64,000 bases of DNA from Luteimonas aquatica (GCF_022662575.1 NZ_JALBFU010000005.1:127180-191179); one strand, 5' to 3'; positions 39,321 to 48,586 are shown, counted from the stretch's first letter. Made by a program: numbers and translations. Notes: generated from the sequence alone by a model not told the origin.

Positions 39321-40700
39321 ATGCAAATGCACTCCCGCCTTACCCAGATGTCCGCCCTCGCGCTGGGCATCGCCGGCGTTCTGGCCTTCGGCCAGGCCAG
39401 CGCCTCGGGCTTCCAGATCCGAGAGAACAGCGCCAAGAACCTTGGCCGCGCCCTCGCCGGCAGCGCCGTTGCCCAGAACGATGCCTCGGTGGTGTCCAAC
39501 AACCCCGCCGCCATGGTCAACCTGAAGCAGACCACCCTCCAGGGCGACCTGCACGCGATCGACCTGACCGCCGATTTCCGCGGAGGCGGCCAGGCCGCCG
39601 CCGGTAGCCCGCTCGCCAGCCCGCTGCGCGGCGGCGACGGCGGGGACCCGGGCGACGTCGAGGCCGTCCCGGCCTTCGCCGTCGTGGTCCCGCTGTCGGG
39701 CTCCTTCGACTACGTCACCCTCGGCGCCAGCCTCAGCGCGCCCTTCGGCCTGACCACCAAGTACGACCGCAACTGGATCGGCCGCTACAACGCCGTCGAG
39801 TCCAAGCTGCGCACCATCGACCTGACCCTGTCGGCGGCCATCGAGCTGAGCGACCGCTTCTCGGTCGGCGCCGGCCTGATCTACGAGCGTGCCGACGCCA
39901 CGCTGTCGAACGCGGTCGACTTCGGCTCGGCGATCTGCCGCGTCAACGTCGCGCTGTGCGTCACCCCGAGCCCGGCGGCGGCCCCCTTCGGCCCGCAGAA
40001 GAACGACGGCTTCGCCAAGGTCGAGGGCGACGACTACGGGATCGGCTGGGTGCTCGGCTTCCAGTGGCGTCCGACCGACCAGTTCTGGGTCGGCTACTCG
40101 CACCGCTCGGAAATCAAGCACGAGCTCGAGGGCACGGTGAAGTTCACCAAGCCGGGCAACGTCGACGCGCTGTTCCAGGGCGCCGGCATCACCCAGTACA
40201 ACAGCGGCCCGGGCGGCGCGGTGCTGACCACGCCGAGCGTGGACACGCTGAGCCTGCAGTACGACTTCACCGAGCAGTTCCGCCTGATGGCCGACATCCA
40301 GGCCACCGGCTGGAGTTCGCTGGAGTCGATCGACATCAAGCGCGCCAACGGCACGCTGGTGACCAGCGAAGCGTTCAAGTGGGACAACACCATGATGTAC
40401 TCGCTGGGCGGCGAGTACGACTTGAACGACAGCTTCACGCTGCGCGCCGGCGTCGCGCGCGACGAGACGCCGACCCACAACGACACCCGCACGCCGCGTC
40501 TTCCCGACGACAACCGCATGCTGTACGCGCTCGGCTTCACCTGGAACGCCTCGGAGAACCTGAGCCTGGACGCGTCCTACATGTACGTGAAGATCGACGA
40601 TCCGAAGATCAGCGCGGTGTCCTCCAGCGGCTCGCTGCTGCAGGGCGAGTACAAGGGCAAGGCGCAGGTGCTCGGCCTGTCCGCGCAGTACCGCTTCTAA
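39321..40700 (+). CDS. FadL/OmpP1-family outer-membrane transporter
   Basis: 459 residues. A signal peptide (ALALGIAGVLAFGQASAS) precedes the family N-terminus GFQIRENSAKNLGRALAGSA and the NNPAAMV motif. The C-terminal strand ends in YRF, as required for barrel insertion. Such porins take long-chain fatty acids or other hydrophobic compounds across the outer membrane. GGAGAGAA lies upstream of the ATG, and a TATAGT candidate -10 box is at 39199-39204 without a clear -35. A strong terminator follows at 40726. Confidence 0.94.
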   Translation: MQMHSRLTQMSALALGIAGVLAFGQASASGFQIRENSAKNLGRALAGSAVAQNDASVVSNNPAAMVNLKQTTLQGDLHAIDLTADFRGGGQAAAGSPLASPLRGGDGGDPGDVEAVPAFAVVVPLSGSFDYVTLGASLSAPFGLTTKYDRNWIGRYNAVESKLRTIDLTLSAAIELSDRFSVGAGLIYERADATLSNAVDFGSAICRVNVALCVTPSPAAAPFGPQKNDGFAKVEGDDYGIGWVLGFQWRPTDQFWVGYSHRSEIKHELEGTVKFTKPGNVDALFQGAGITQYNSGPGGAVLTTPSVDTLSLQYDFTEQFRLMADIQATGWSSLESIDIKRANGTLVTSEAFKWDNTMMYSLGGEYDLNDSFTLRAGVARDETPTHNDTRTPRLPDDNRMLYALGFTWNASENLSLDASYMYVKIDDPKISAVSSSGSLLQGEYKGKAQVLGLSAQYRF

Positions 40701-40725
40701 GCGTTTCCGCTTCCCGGCAGGACAG

Positions 40726-40755
40726 ACGGGGCGCCATCGGCGCCCCGTTTTTTTT
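40726..40755 (+). terminator. Rho-independent terminator after the FadL-type gene
   Basis: ACGGGGCGCC (40726-40735) and GGCGCCCCGT (40739-40748) form a perfect 10-base stem with loop ATC, followed by eight T residues including the last stem base. Confidence 0.96.
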
Positions 40756-40779
40756 CGCGGCCCGCGCGGCGTGGCGCGG

Positions 40780-40962
40780 CTACGGCCGCCATTGCGGATC
40801 GGGCGTGCCGACGCAGCGCCAGCCCACCAGGATCGGGCCGTCCGGGCCGTTGGCGTAGATCGGGATCGCGGTCTGGCCCGGAAGGCAGGCGGGCATGGCC
40901 GGCGTGGCCTGGGCCGAGGCGGCGAGCAGCGAAAGTGCCAGCGCGAGCAGTGTCTTGGACAT
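40780..40962 (-). CDS. Small secreted protein of unknown function
   Basis: 60 residues from the ATG at 40962, which has GGAGAGA six bases upstream; an in-frame ATG at 40974 would overlap that ribosome-binding site. A signal peptide (KTLLALALSLLAASAQA) leaves a mature peptide of about 40 residues with two cysteines, rich in proline and tryptophan near its end. It converges on the FadL-type gene. No family recognised. Confidence 0.65.
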   Translation of the reverse strand: MSKTLLALALSLLAASAQATPAMPACLPGQTAIPIYANGPDGPILVGWRCVGTPDPQWRP

Positions 40963-41325
40963 CGTTCTCTCCATGGGTGCGGCAACGGGAAGGGCGCCGC
41001 GCGCGGCGGCGAGCGGGCGGCCGCGGCCGGCGGGCCGGAACCTCCGGGCGCGTGTCGCCGCGGGCCTGCCGTCTTTCCCATTCGCGAATGGGCGCGCGAT
41101 CCCGACATGCGACGCGAACGCGAAGCGCCGCCGCCCGCCGCAGGGCGAGGAATTCCGTGAAGACAAATCCTTAAGCAGCAATTCGTAAGATCGCGCCAGG
41201 AGCCGCCACGCCTGCCGCGGGGCGATCCGAAAGGCCCCGGACGGCGACCAATGGCGAGATGCGGGGAACTGCGTCGGCCGACGGGGATCGATAGACGATC
41301 CATCGGACACGCCACGGGGGACAAC
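40963..41325. other. Intergenic region before the ECF sigma factor gene
   Basis: 363 bases without a credible gene. The stretch around 41155-41195 is distinctly less GC-rich (ccttaagcagcaattcgtaag) and is the likeliest place for a promoter of the sigma factor/kinase operon; I cannot assign boxes. The small secreted protein's promoter must lie near the left end. Confidence 0.4.
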
Positions 41326-41907
41326 ATGGAAGCGGCCGCGCACGGCGAACCCAAAGGGGAGGTGACCCTCCTGCTGGAGGCCTGCCGCGCCGGATCGGCC
41401 GACGCGCACCGGGCGCTGTTCGATCGCGTCTACGGCGAGCTGAAGGCGATCGCCACTCGGCGGCTGGCGAACCTGCGGCGGCCGTCGATCGATCCGACCG
41501 AGCTGGTGCACGAGGCCTCGCTGCGGCTGCTGGGCGAGTCGATGGGCGCGCAGAACCGGCAGCATTTCTTCGGCATCGCGGCGGCGGCGATCCGCTATAC
41601 CCTGATCGACATCGTGCGCCGGCAGCAGGCGGAAAAGCGCGGCGGCGGCATGCTCGCGGTGACCTTCGACGCGGCCTTGTCGCAGACGCTGCCGGCGCCG
41701 ACGCCCGCCGAGCAATGGTCCGAGGTCGAGCAGGCCCTGCGCGTGTTCGAGCAGGCCTACCCGCGCCAATGCCGGGCGCTGGAGCTGGCGTTCCTGGTCG
41801 GGATGAAGCAGCACGAGATCGCCGAGGCGACCGGCGTCACGCTGCGCACCGTCGAGCGCGACCTGCGCTTCGCCAAGGCCTGGCTGCGCGGACGGCTCAG
41901 CGCATGA
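41326..41907 (+). CDS. ECF sigma factor, kinase-linked (ECF43-like)
   Basis: 193 residues from the ATG at 41326 (GGGGGA upstream). Sigma region 2 runs from about residue 25 to 100, and sigma region 4 contains GMKQHEIAEATGVTLRTVERDLRFAKAWL. Region 2.2 reads PSIDPTELVHEA in place of the acidic DAED-type motif that ordinary ECF factors use to bind core RNA polymerase. Kinase-linked ECF43 factors share this feature, and phosphorylation of a threonine there restores the charge; Thr58 is the matching residue. The start codon of the following Ser/Thr kinase gene overlaps the stop (ATGA). Confidence 0.88.
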   Translation: MEAAAHGEPKGEVTLLLEACRAGSADAHRALFDRVYGELKAIATRRLANLRRPSIDPTELVHEASLRLLGESMGAQNRQHFFGIAAAAIRYTLIDIVRRQQAEKRGGGMLAVTFDAALSQTLPAPTPAEQWSEVEQALRVFEQAYPRQCRALELAFLVGMKQHEIAEATGVTLRTVERDLRFAKAWLRGRLSA

Positions 41908-44711
41908 CGCCCGGGCAGCTCGAACGCGTCGAGGCCTGCTTCCATGCCGCCGTGCGGCAGCCGCCCGAGCGCCGCGCCGCGTTCCTGGCCGCCATGGAGG
42001 CGGACGCCGAGGTCCGCACCGAGGCGGCGAGGCTGCTGCGCTGCGCCGACGACGAGACGGGCGAGGATGCGATGCCGGAAGACCCGCTCGCGCGACGCCT
42101 GCAGCGGCTGCTGGCGCAGGAAGCGCCGGCGCGGCGCATCGGACGCTATCGCCTGCTGCGCGAGATCGGCGCCGGCGGCATGGGCAGCGTGTTCCTGGCC
42201 GAGCGCGACGTCGACGGCATGCCGCAGCGCGTCGCGCTCAAGCTGCTGCACGGCATCGCGACGGAAGCCGGCAAGCGCCGCATGGCGCGCGAGCGCGCCT
42301 TGCTCGCCGGGCTGAACCATCCGCAGATCGCCAAGCACCTGGACGGCGGCGATACCGAACAGGGACAGCCGTTCCTGGTGATGGACTACGTCGAGGGGCT
42401 GCCGCTGCCGGAATACGTGGCCGCGCGGGCGCCGTCGCGGCGCCAGCGCCTGGAACTGTTCCTGGCGCTGTGCGCGGCGGTGCAGCACGCGCACCAGCGC
42501 CTGATCCTGCACCGCGACATCAAGCCGTCCAACGTGATCGTGCGCGAGGACGGCACGCCGGTACTGCTGGATTTCGGCGTCGGCAAGCTGATCGAGGAAG
42601 CCGACAACGGCGCGACCGTGACCATCGCCTTCACGCCCGGCTACGGCGCGCCCGAACAGCGGCGCGGCGACGCGGCCACCACCGCAACCGACGTGTTCGG
42701 GCTGGGCGCGGTGCTGTTCGACCTGCTCGCCGACACCAAGCTGTCGGCGGTGAGAAAGGGCGCCGCGCCGGTGCCCGCGCCCGGCGCGCACGCGCCGGGA
42801 CGGCGGCGCCTGCTCTCCGGCGACCTGGACCGGATCGTGCTCAAGGCCTGCGCCGAGGCACCCGAGGACCGCTACGCCACCGTGCTCGCGCTGGCCGACG
42901 ACGTCGCCGCGCATCTGGCGGGTCGCCCGCTCGCGGCCGCGTCGGGAACGCTCCACCGGGCGCGCAGGTTCGTGTTGCGCCATCGCTGGGCATGCCTGGC
43001 CGCATGCGCGGCGTTCGTGGCGGCCGGCGCCTTCGTCTGGCGCCTGGACGTGGAACGCCAGCGCGCCCGCGCCGCCGAGGCGGCCGCCGAGCGCGAGGCC
43101 GAGTACGCGCGCGCCTCGCGCAATTTCCTCGCCTCCGTGCTGGCCTCCAGCGATCCGGCGGTAGCGCGCGGCAGCCCGCTCACCACGGCCTCGCTGCTGG
43201 CCGCCGCCACGCAGAGGCTGGCCCGCCATCCGCCGCCCGATCGCGCCATGCGCGTCATCGCCTGGCTGACGGTGGCCGAGGTCTACGCCAGCCTCAACGA
43301 TCCGCAACCGGGCCTGCGCGCCGCCGATGCGGCGATGGCCCTGCTCGATGCGCGGCAGGGCGCGCGCGAGGACGAACTGCGCATCCGCGCCTTGCGCGTG
43401 CGCGGCCTGCTGCTCGGCCAGCTCAATCGTCATGGCCAGGCGCGGTCGGCGATGCGCAAGATGCTCGACCTGCGCGCACGCGGCCCCGACGATCCGGCCG
43501 GCATGGCGCGGTCCTACCAGGACTACGCGATGGTGGCCGCCGCCGCGGGGGACGAGGCCGAGGCGGACCGCGCCGTGCGCCGCGGACTGCGCGTGCTCGA
43601 CCGCGCCGGGATCGGCGATTCGCCGGAGCGCGCGTCGCTGCTGTCCGGCCGCTCGAGCCTGTCGTCCTGGAAGCAGGACAAGGCGCTCGCGCTGCGCGAT
43701 GCCGGACGCGCCGAGGACGCGGCGCGCGCGGCCGCGCTGCCGCCGGAGGACCCGCTCTGGGTCGCGCTGCTGATGGACGCGGCGCGCTCGCGCCGCACCG
43801 GCGGACCCGGTTCGCGGCAGGGGCTGGCCTATGCCGAACGCGCGCTGGCGCTGTCCTACCGGCTGTACGGCCAGGACAGCAAGACCACCGCCGATGCCGA
43901 GAACCTGCTGGCCGCGCTGCTGCGCGACGTCGGCCGCCTGCCGGAGGCGATCGCGCATTACCGGCAGTCGCGGGCGATCTCGACGCGGCTGGGGCTGGGC
44001 GCGGTCCACCTTGCCCGCCTCGACAGCGCCACTGCGGCCGCCTACGACGTGCTGCGCGACCATCCGCGCATCGTGGCGCTGCTGGATGCGGCCATTCCGC
44101 ACCTGCCCGACGGCCCGCGCGACATCGACCGGGCGGTCCTGCGCCGGGCCTATCTGCGGCGCGCGTCCTCGCTGCGCCAACTGCAGCGCTATGCCGAATC
44201 CGAACGCGACTACCGCACCGCGATGCGGATGATCGCGGGCGAGCATGGCGGCGATTCGCCCGCCTACGCCGAAGCGCTCAATGCCTATGTCCTGCTGCTG
44301 GTCGATCGCGGGCGCTACGCCGAGGCCGAACGCACGCTGGACCGGGTGCGCGCGATCCTGGACGCGCACCCGGCCGACGCCGGCGTCGCGTTGCGGATGT
44401 GGGTCGCCTGCAGCGGCGCGATGCTCGCGCGGGCGCGCGGCGATCTCGACGCGGCCCAGGCGCGGGCGGAGGAGGCGCTGCGCCTCGGCGGGCGCGATCC
44501 GGTGATCAATGCCGTGGAACTGGCGCGGGTGCAGGTGCTGGCCGCGGAGATCGCGATGCGCCGCAACCAGGCGCATCGCGCCCAGGCCCTGCTCGACAAG
44601 GCCGCGCCGCAGGTGGAACGTCTGGAGATCGGCGACCGGGACTGGCAATGGGCGCGCCGGGCGATCGGCGCAGCGAAGAACGGCTGCGGCACCGCGCAGG
44701 GCGCATCCTAG
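41904..44711 (+). CDS. Ser/Thr protein kinase with membrane helix and TPR-like sensor
   Basis: 935 residues. An N-terminal helical segment (1-75) precedes a complete kinase domain: glycine loop EIGAGGMGSVFLAE (about 88-100), lysine in RVALKLL (Lys113), catalytic HRDIKPSNV, DFGVGK, and an activation segment leading to GYGAPEQ. One membrane helix (about 365-385, WACLAACAAFVAAGAFVW) is followed by about 550 residues of helical repeats resembling TPRs outside the cytoplasm. It probably senses a periplasmic signal and phosphorylates the sigma factor encoded just before it (4-base overlap). Confidence 0.92.
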   Translation: MTPGQLERVEACFHAAVRQPPERRAAFLAAMEADAEVRTEAARLLRCADDETGEDAMPEDPLARRLQRLLAQEAPARRIGRYRLLREIGAGGMGSVFLAERDVDGMPQRVALKLLHGIATEAGKRRMARERALLAGLNHPQIAKHLDGGDTEQGQPFLVMDYVEGLPLPEYVAARAPSRRQRLELFLALCAAVQHAHQRLILHRDIKPSNVIVREDGTPVLLDFGVGKLIEEADNGATVTIAFTPGYGAPEQRRGDAATTATDVFGLGAVLFDLLADTKLSAVRKGAAPVPAPGAHAPGRRRLLSGDLDRIVLKACAEAPEDRYATVLALADDVAAHLAGRPLAAASGTLHRARRFVLRHRWACLAACAAFVAAGAFVWRLDVERQRARAAEAAAEREAEYARASRNFLASVLASSDPAVARGSPLTTASLLAAATQRLARHPPPDRAMRVIAWLTVAEVYASLNDPQPGLRAADAAMALLDARQGAREDELRIRALRVRGLLLGQLNRHGQARSAMRKMLDLRARGPDDPAGMARSYQDYAMVAAAAGDEAEADRAVRRGLRVLDRAGIGDSPERASLLSGRSSLSSWKQDKALALRDAGRAEDAARAAALPPEDPLWVALLMDAARSRRTGGPGSRQGLAYAERALALSYRLYGQDSKTTADAENLLAALLRDVGRLPEAIAHYRQSRAISTRLGLGAVHLARLDSATAAAYDVLRDHPRIVALLDAAIPHLPDGPRDIDRAVLRRAYLRRASSLRQLQRYAESERDYRTAMRMIAGEHGGDSPAYAEALNAYVLLLVDRGRYAEAERTLDRVRAILDAHPADAGVALRMWVACSGAMLARARGDLDAAQARAEEALRLGGRDPVINAVELARVQVLAAEIAMRRNQAHRAQALLDKAAPQVERLEIGDRDWQWARRAIGAAKNGCGTAQGAS

Positions 44712-44791
44712 GCCGCATGGCGGGCCGGGCCGCAGGGCCGGTGCGGGTTTTGATGCAGTGCAAGATGCATTGCCTCGCGGAACATTGCACA

Positions 44792-44805
44792 TTGAATCGT
44801 TCCAA
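44792..44805. promoter_or_regulatory. LacI-type operator candidate 1 (GH92 promoter)
   Basis: TTGAATCGTTCCAA, centred on CG, with 5 of 7 arm positions symmetric. It lies two bases after a possible -35 box TTGCAC (44785-44790). It shares the pattern TT-R-R-ATCG-W-TC-N-AA (with N at the less conserved places) with the sites at 44823 and 48516. Confidence 0.6.
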
Positions 44806-44822
44806 AAAAATTTTCCGACCGT

Positions 44823-44836
44823 TTGGATCGATCTAA
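44823..44836. promoter_or_regulatory. LacI-type operator candidate 2 (GH92 start)
   Basis: TTGGATCGATCTAA, a palindrome centred on CG with 6 of 7 arm positions symmetric, ending three bases before the GH92 start codon. The regulator encoded at 47314 is the likely binder. Confidence 0.65.
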
Positions 44837-44839
44837 GCG

Positions 44840-47317
44840 ATGCATGTCAAGCCCCACCTTCCTTGCGCGGCCGCCGTCGCCCGTCCGCAACCGTCGTCCG
44901 TGCGTCGCGGGGCGTTGACGCTGCTGGCCTTGGCCGCGCTGGCCCTGCCTGTGGTGGCTGCGCCGGGCGAGGATCTCGCCGCGGCGGTCAATACCTTCAT
45001 CGGCACCAAGGACGACGGCAATACCTTCCCCGGCGCATCGGCGCCGTTCGGCCAGATCCAGGTCAGCCCGATCGGCGCGCACTATTCGGGCTGGCGGTAC
45101 GACGATCCCAAGATCCGCGGCTTCGGCCACTCCTTCCTCTCCGGCGCCGGCTGCTGGGAGCAGGGCGGCCTGGTCTCGGTGCTGCCGGTCACCGGCACGA
45201 TCGCCGCGGGCGGGGATTTCGACACCGGCGACACCAAGACCTTCGATCACAAGCGCTACGGCAGCGCCTACGCGCACGAGGGCGAGGTCGGCCAGGCCGG
45301 CTACTACAAGGTGCGCCTGACCGACTACGGCGGCATCACCGCCGAGGCCACCGCGCTCACCCATGCGGCCGCCGAGCGCTATACCTTCGACGGCAAGGCC
45401 GGCGTCGGCCACGTGCTGGTCAACGTCGGCCAGGCCGACGAGCGCCACGCCATCATCGGCAACACCATCGCCGTGGTCGGCGATCGCGCGGTTGAAGGCA
45501 AGCTGGTCAGCAAGAGCTTCTGCGGCGGGCAGCAATACACCACCTGGTACCGCATCGAGTTCGACCGGCCCTTCCAGGCCTTCGGCACCTGGGACGGCGA
45601 CGGCGCCAACCCCGGCGCGCGCCACGGCATGGAGGGCGAGGCCAAGCCCAGCGGCGCTTGGCTCAGCTTCGACCTGGGCAGGAGCCGCGCGGTCACCGCG
45701 GTCAGCGCCATTTCCCACGTCGACGCCGAGGGCGCGCGCAACAACCTGCGCAGCCAGGGTATGCGCGGCGGCAAGCTGCTCGGCTTCGACGCCATGCGCG
45801 CGCAGGCGCAGGCGGCGTGGCGCCAGGAACTCGCCTCCGTGCAGGTACGCGGCGGCGGCGCCGACGACCGCACCGTGTTCTACACCGCGCTCTACCACGC
45901 GCTGCTGCAGCCCTTGACCGGCAGCGACGCCGACGGCCGCTACCGCGGCTACGACGAGCAGATCCATCGCGCCGAGGGCTGGACCTACTACGAGTACTTC
46001 TCGCTCTGGGACACCTACCGCTCGCAGAACCAGTGGCTGGCGCTGATCCGTCCGCAGCGCGCGCGCGACATCGCCCGCTCGCTGCTGGCCATCGACGCCC
46101 AGGGCGGCTGGCTGCCGCGCTGGGGCTACGCCAACTACGACACCAATATCATGACCGGCGATCCGGTGACGCCGTTCCTGGTCGACCTGTGGCGCTTCGG
46201 CGCGTTGCAGGGGCGCGAACAGGACGCTTACGCTGCGCTGCGCCGCAACGCCTTCGGCATGCCGCCGCTGTCCTCGCGCCATGCCGGCCGCTCCGGCAAC
46301 GCCAGCTACCTGAAGGACGGCTTCGTGCAGTACGACCGCGCCTTCCCTTCCAAGGGTATGGACGTGGATCCGCACCACGGCGGCTCGGCCACGCTGGAAT
46401 ACGCGTTGGCCGACTGCTCGCTCTCGCAGATGGCCGGCGCGCTCGGCCACGGCGAGGATGCCGCGCTGCTCAAGACGCGCGGCGGCAACTGGCACCGCGT
46501 CTGGGATGCGCAGGCGCGCGACGAGAGCGGCTTCGTCGGCTTCCCGCGCCCGCGCGTGGACGGCGGCGCCTGGTACAGCCCGCCGCGGGGCGACTACAGC
46601 CCGCGCTCGCAGCACGGCTTCCACGAAGGCACCGCCTGGCAATACCAGTGGCTGGCGCAGCAGGACGTCGACGGCCTGGTCGAGGCCATGCAGGGCAAGG
46701 ACAAGGCGCTGCAGCGGCTGGACCTGTTCTTCGCCTACGACGACCTGCTGGCCGATCCGCAGCAGGGCGCGCGCAAGCACTGGGTGGTGGGGCCGTACAG
46801 CTACTACAACCAGTACCGCTACAACCCCAACAACGAGCCCGATCTGCATTCGCCCTGGATGTACACCCTGATCGGCGCGCCGTGGAAGACCGCCACGGTG
46901 CTGCGCGCGGCGCAGCACCTGTTTACCAACGCGCCCAACGGCGTCACCGGCAACGACGACCTGGGCACGATGTCGGCCTGGTACCTGTTCAGCGCCGTCG
47001 GCCTGTATCCGGCGGTGCCGGGGACCGGGCAGTTCCTGCTGCACCCGCCGCGCTTCGAAGAGGTGGCCATCGACCTGGGCAACGGCAAGACCCTGCGCAT
47101 CCAGGCCCCGGGCACGGATGCGGGCCAGGTGCAGTATGTGGAGAATGTCCGCTTCGACGATCAGCCGCAGCACAAGGTCTGGATCGACTGGGCGCGCCTG
47201 CAGCAGGGCGGCACGCTCCGCTTCGACCTGACCCGGGCGCCCCCCACGCAAGGCTGGGGAACGCAACCGGAGGCGCTGCCGGCTTCGCCATGTTCGACGC
47301 GAGGAGCGATGCGGTGA
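44840..47317 (+). CDS. GH92 exo-alpha-mannosidase
   Basis: 825 residues with an N-terminal export signal (about residues 22-41). GH92 enzymes are calcium-dependent inverting exo-alpha-mannosidases. Family signatures are NTFIGTKDDGNTFPGASAPFG, GFGHSFLSGAGC, the late GGSATLEYALADCSL (with a conserved glutamate), GFHEGTAWQYQW, NNEPDLHSPWMYTL and GNDDLGTMSAWYLFSAVGLYP. It is predicted to act in the periplasm or at the surface on high-mannose glycans. The LacI gene starts within its stop codon. Linkage specificity cannot be read from sequence. Confidence 0.94.
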   Translation: MHVKPHLPCAAAVARPQPSSVRRGALTLLALAALALPVVAAPGEDLAAAVNTFIGTKDDGNTFPGASAPFGQIQVSPIGAHYSGWRYDDPKIRGFGHSFLSGAGCWEQGGLVSVLPVTGTIAAGGDFDTGDTKTFDHKRYGSAYAHEGEVGQAGYYKVRLTDYGGITAEATALTHAAAERYTFDGKAGVGHVLVNVGQADERHAIIGNTIAVVGDRAVEGKLVSKSFCGGQQYTTWYRIEFDRPFQAFGTWDGDGANPGARHGMEGEAKPSGAWLSFDLGRSRAVTAVSAISHVDAEGARNNLRSQGMRGGKLLGFDAMRAQAQAAWRQELASVQVRGGGADDRTVFYTALYHALLQPLTGSDADGRYRGYDEQIHRAEGWTYYEYFSLWDTYRSQNQWLALIRPQRARDIARSLLAIDAQGGWLPRWGYANYDTNIMTGDPVTPFLVDLWRFGALQGREQDAYAALRRNAFGMPPLSSRHAGRSGNASYLKDGFVQYDRAFPSKGMDVDPHHGGSATLEYALADCSLSQMAGALGHGEDAALLKTRGGNWHRVWDAQARDESGFVGFPRPRVDGGAWYSPPRGDYSPRSQHGFHEGTAWQYQWLAQQDVDGLVEAMQGKDKALQRLDLFFAYDDLLADPQQGARKHWVVGPYSYYNQYRYNPNNEPDLHSPWMYTLIGAPWKTATVLRAAQHLFTNAPNGVTGNDDLGTMSAWYLFSAVGLYPAVPGTGQFLLHPPRFEEVAIDLGNGKTLRIQAPGTDAGQVQYVENVRFDDQPQHKVWIDWARLQQGGTLRFDLTRAPPTQGWGTQPEALPASPCSTRGAMR

Positions 47318-48408
47318 CAGGCAAGCAGGGAACGAAGCAGAAGGCAGGGACGGCGGCGGGCAAGCGCGCGCCGCGGCACCAGGCCATCACCGTCAACGAC
47401 ATCGCCAAGGCCGCCGGCGTCTCGCGCGCGACCGTGTCGCTGGTGCTGCGCGAGAGCCCGCTGGTGCACGCCGACACGCGCGCGCGCGTGGAGGCCGAGC
47501 TCAAGCGCCAGGGCTACATCTACAACCGCAGCGCCGCCAACCTGCGCCGGCGCACGTCCTCCTCCATCGCCCTGGTGGTCAACGACCTGAGCAACCCGTT
47601 CTTCGCCGAGTTCGCCACCGGCGTGGACGAGGCGGTCGCCGCCCAGGGCTACGTCACCCTGCTCGGCAACACCAGCGAGTCCCCGCATCGCGAGGAAGCG
47701 GTGCTGGCGTCGCTGATGGAGCACCAGCCCGCGGGCGTGATCCTCTCGCCGGCCGAGCACAGCGACGGCGAGCGGCTGGAGCGCGTGCTCGGGCAGCGCT
47801 CGCCGGTGGTGGTGTTCAACCGCGAGCTGGCCGGCGCGCACTGGGATTTCCTGGTGCTGGACAACCGCAACGGCGCGCGCATGGCCACCGAGCACCTGCT
47901 CGAGCTCGGCCATCGGCGCATCGCCTTCTTCGGCGGCCACGCCGACTCCAGCTCCTGCCGCGAGCGCCGGGCCGGCTACGCCGACGCGCTGCGCGCGGCG
48001 GGCATCGAGCCGCGGCCGCAATGGTTCGTCGAGACCGCGCCTACGCGCCTGGACGCGGCCACCGGCGTCGATGCGCTGTTCGCCGGCGTGGGCGCCGCCG
48101 AGGCGCCGACCGCCGCGGTCTGCTACAACGACGCGGTCGCGCTCGGCCTGATGCTCGGCCTGGTGCGCCACGGCCGCAAGCCCGGCGAGGATTTCGCGGT
48201 GACCGGCTTCGACGACGTTCCCGAAGCCGCCTTCGCCGCGCCGCCGCTGACCACATTGGCGGTCGATCCGCGCGAGCGCGGCCGCCAGGCCGCCGAGCTG
48301 CTGCTGCAGCGCATCCGCACGCGCGGCGGGCAGGAGCAGCAGACCACCGCGCCGGTGCGCCTGGTGGTGCGCGGCAGCAGTTGCAAACCCAAGGGGGCGG
48401 GATCGTGA
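47314..48408 (+). CDS. LacI-family transcriptional regulator of the mannoside locus
   Basis: 364 residues. The GTG at 47314 has GAGGAG seven bases upstream and overlaps the GH92 stop (GTGA); the ATG at 47290 is less likely. The helix-turn-helix is ITVNDIAKAAGVSRATVSLVL with the hinge NRSAANLRRRTSSSIALVV, followed by a periplasmic-binding-protein-like sugar domain (FNRELAGAHWDFLVLDN, CYNDAVALGLM, TGFDDVPEAAF). It probably represses the locus until a mannose-containing sugar binds, using the operator candidates at 44792, 44823 and 48516. Confidence 0.93.
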   Translation: MTGKQGTKQKAGTAAGKRAPRHQAITVNDIAKAAGVSRATVSLVLRESPLVHADTRARVEAELKRQGYIYNRSAANLRRRTSSSIALVVNDLSNPFFAEFATGVDEAVAAQGYVTLLGNTSESPHREEAVLASLMEHQPAGVILSPAEHSDGERLERVLGQRSPVVVFNRELAGAHWDFLVLDNRNGARMATEHLLELGHRRIAFFGGHADSSSCRERRAGYADALRAAGIEPRPQWFVETAPTRLDAATGVDALFAGVGAAEAPTAAVCYNDAVALGLMLGLVRHGRKPGEDFAVTGFDDVPEAAFAAPPLTTLAVDPRERGRQAAELLLQRIRTRGGQEQQTTAPVRLVVRGSSCKPKGAGS

Positions 48409-48515
48409 GCCGGGCGGCAACGCGCCGGCGCGCCGGTTCCGGGCAAAAGGGAGCCGAACGGCGTCCAGTCGCCTGAGCCGTTCTGCGGCCATGGCGGGTG
48501 CTTCCGGCTCTTGAT

Positions 48516-48529
48516 TTAGATCGTTCAAA
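48516..48529. promoter_or_regulatory. LacI-type operator candidate 3 (receptor promoter)
   Basis: TTAGATCGTTCAAA, centred on CG, 5 of 7 arm positions symmetric, overlapping a possible -35 box TTGATT (48511-48516) about 70 bases before the TonB-dependent receptor gene. Same pattern as the two sites before the GH92 gene. Confidence 0.6.
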
Positions 48530-48586
48530 ATCGATGGATCACGTCATCAAACCTATTTCCGCATTTGGCTCTTCGGGAGGAGCGGC

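Noticed and set aside
36386..39535. A 1049-codon open frame on the minus strand across the protease and rhomboid region
   Set aside because: It runs antisense to the S41 protease and out of frame with the real rhomboid and DUF1820 genes, joining unrelated shadows without any start or domain signal.
41757..44792. A 1011-codon open frame on the minus strand opposite the Ser/Thr kinase
   Set aside because: The plus strand has intact kinase motifs in order; the antisense product is low-complexity and has no family features.
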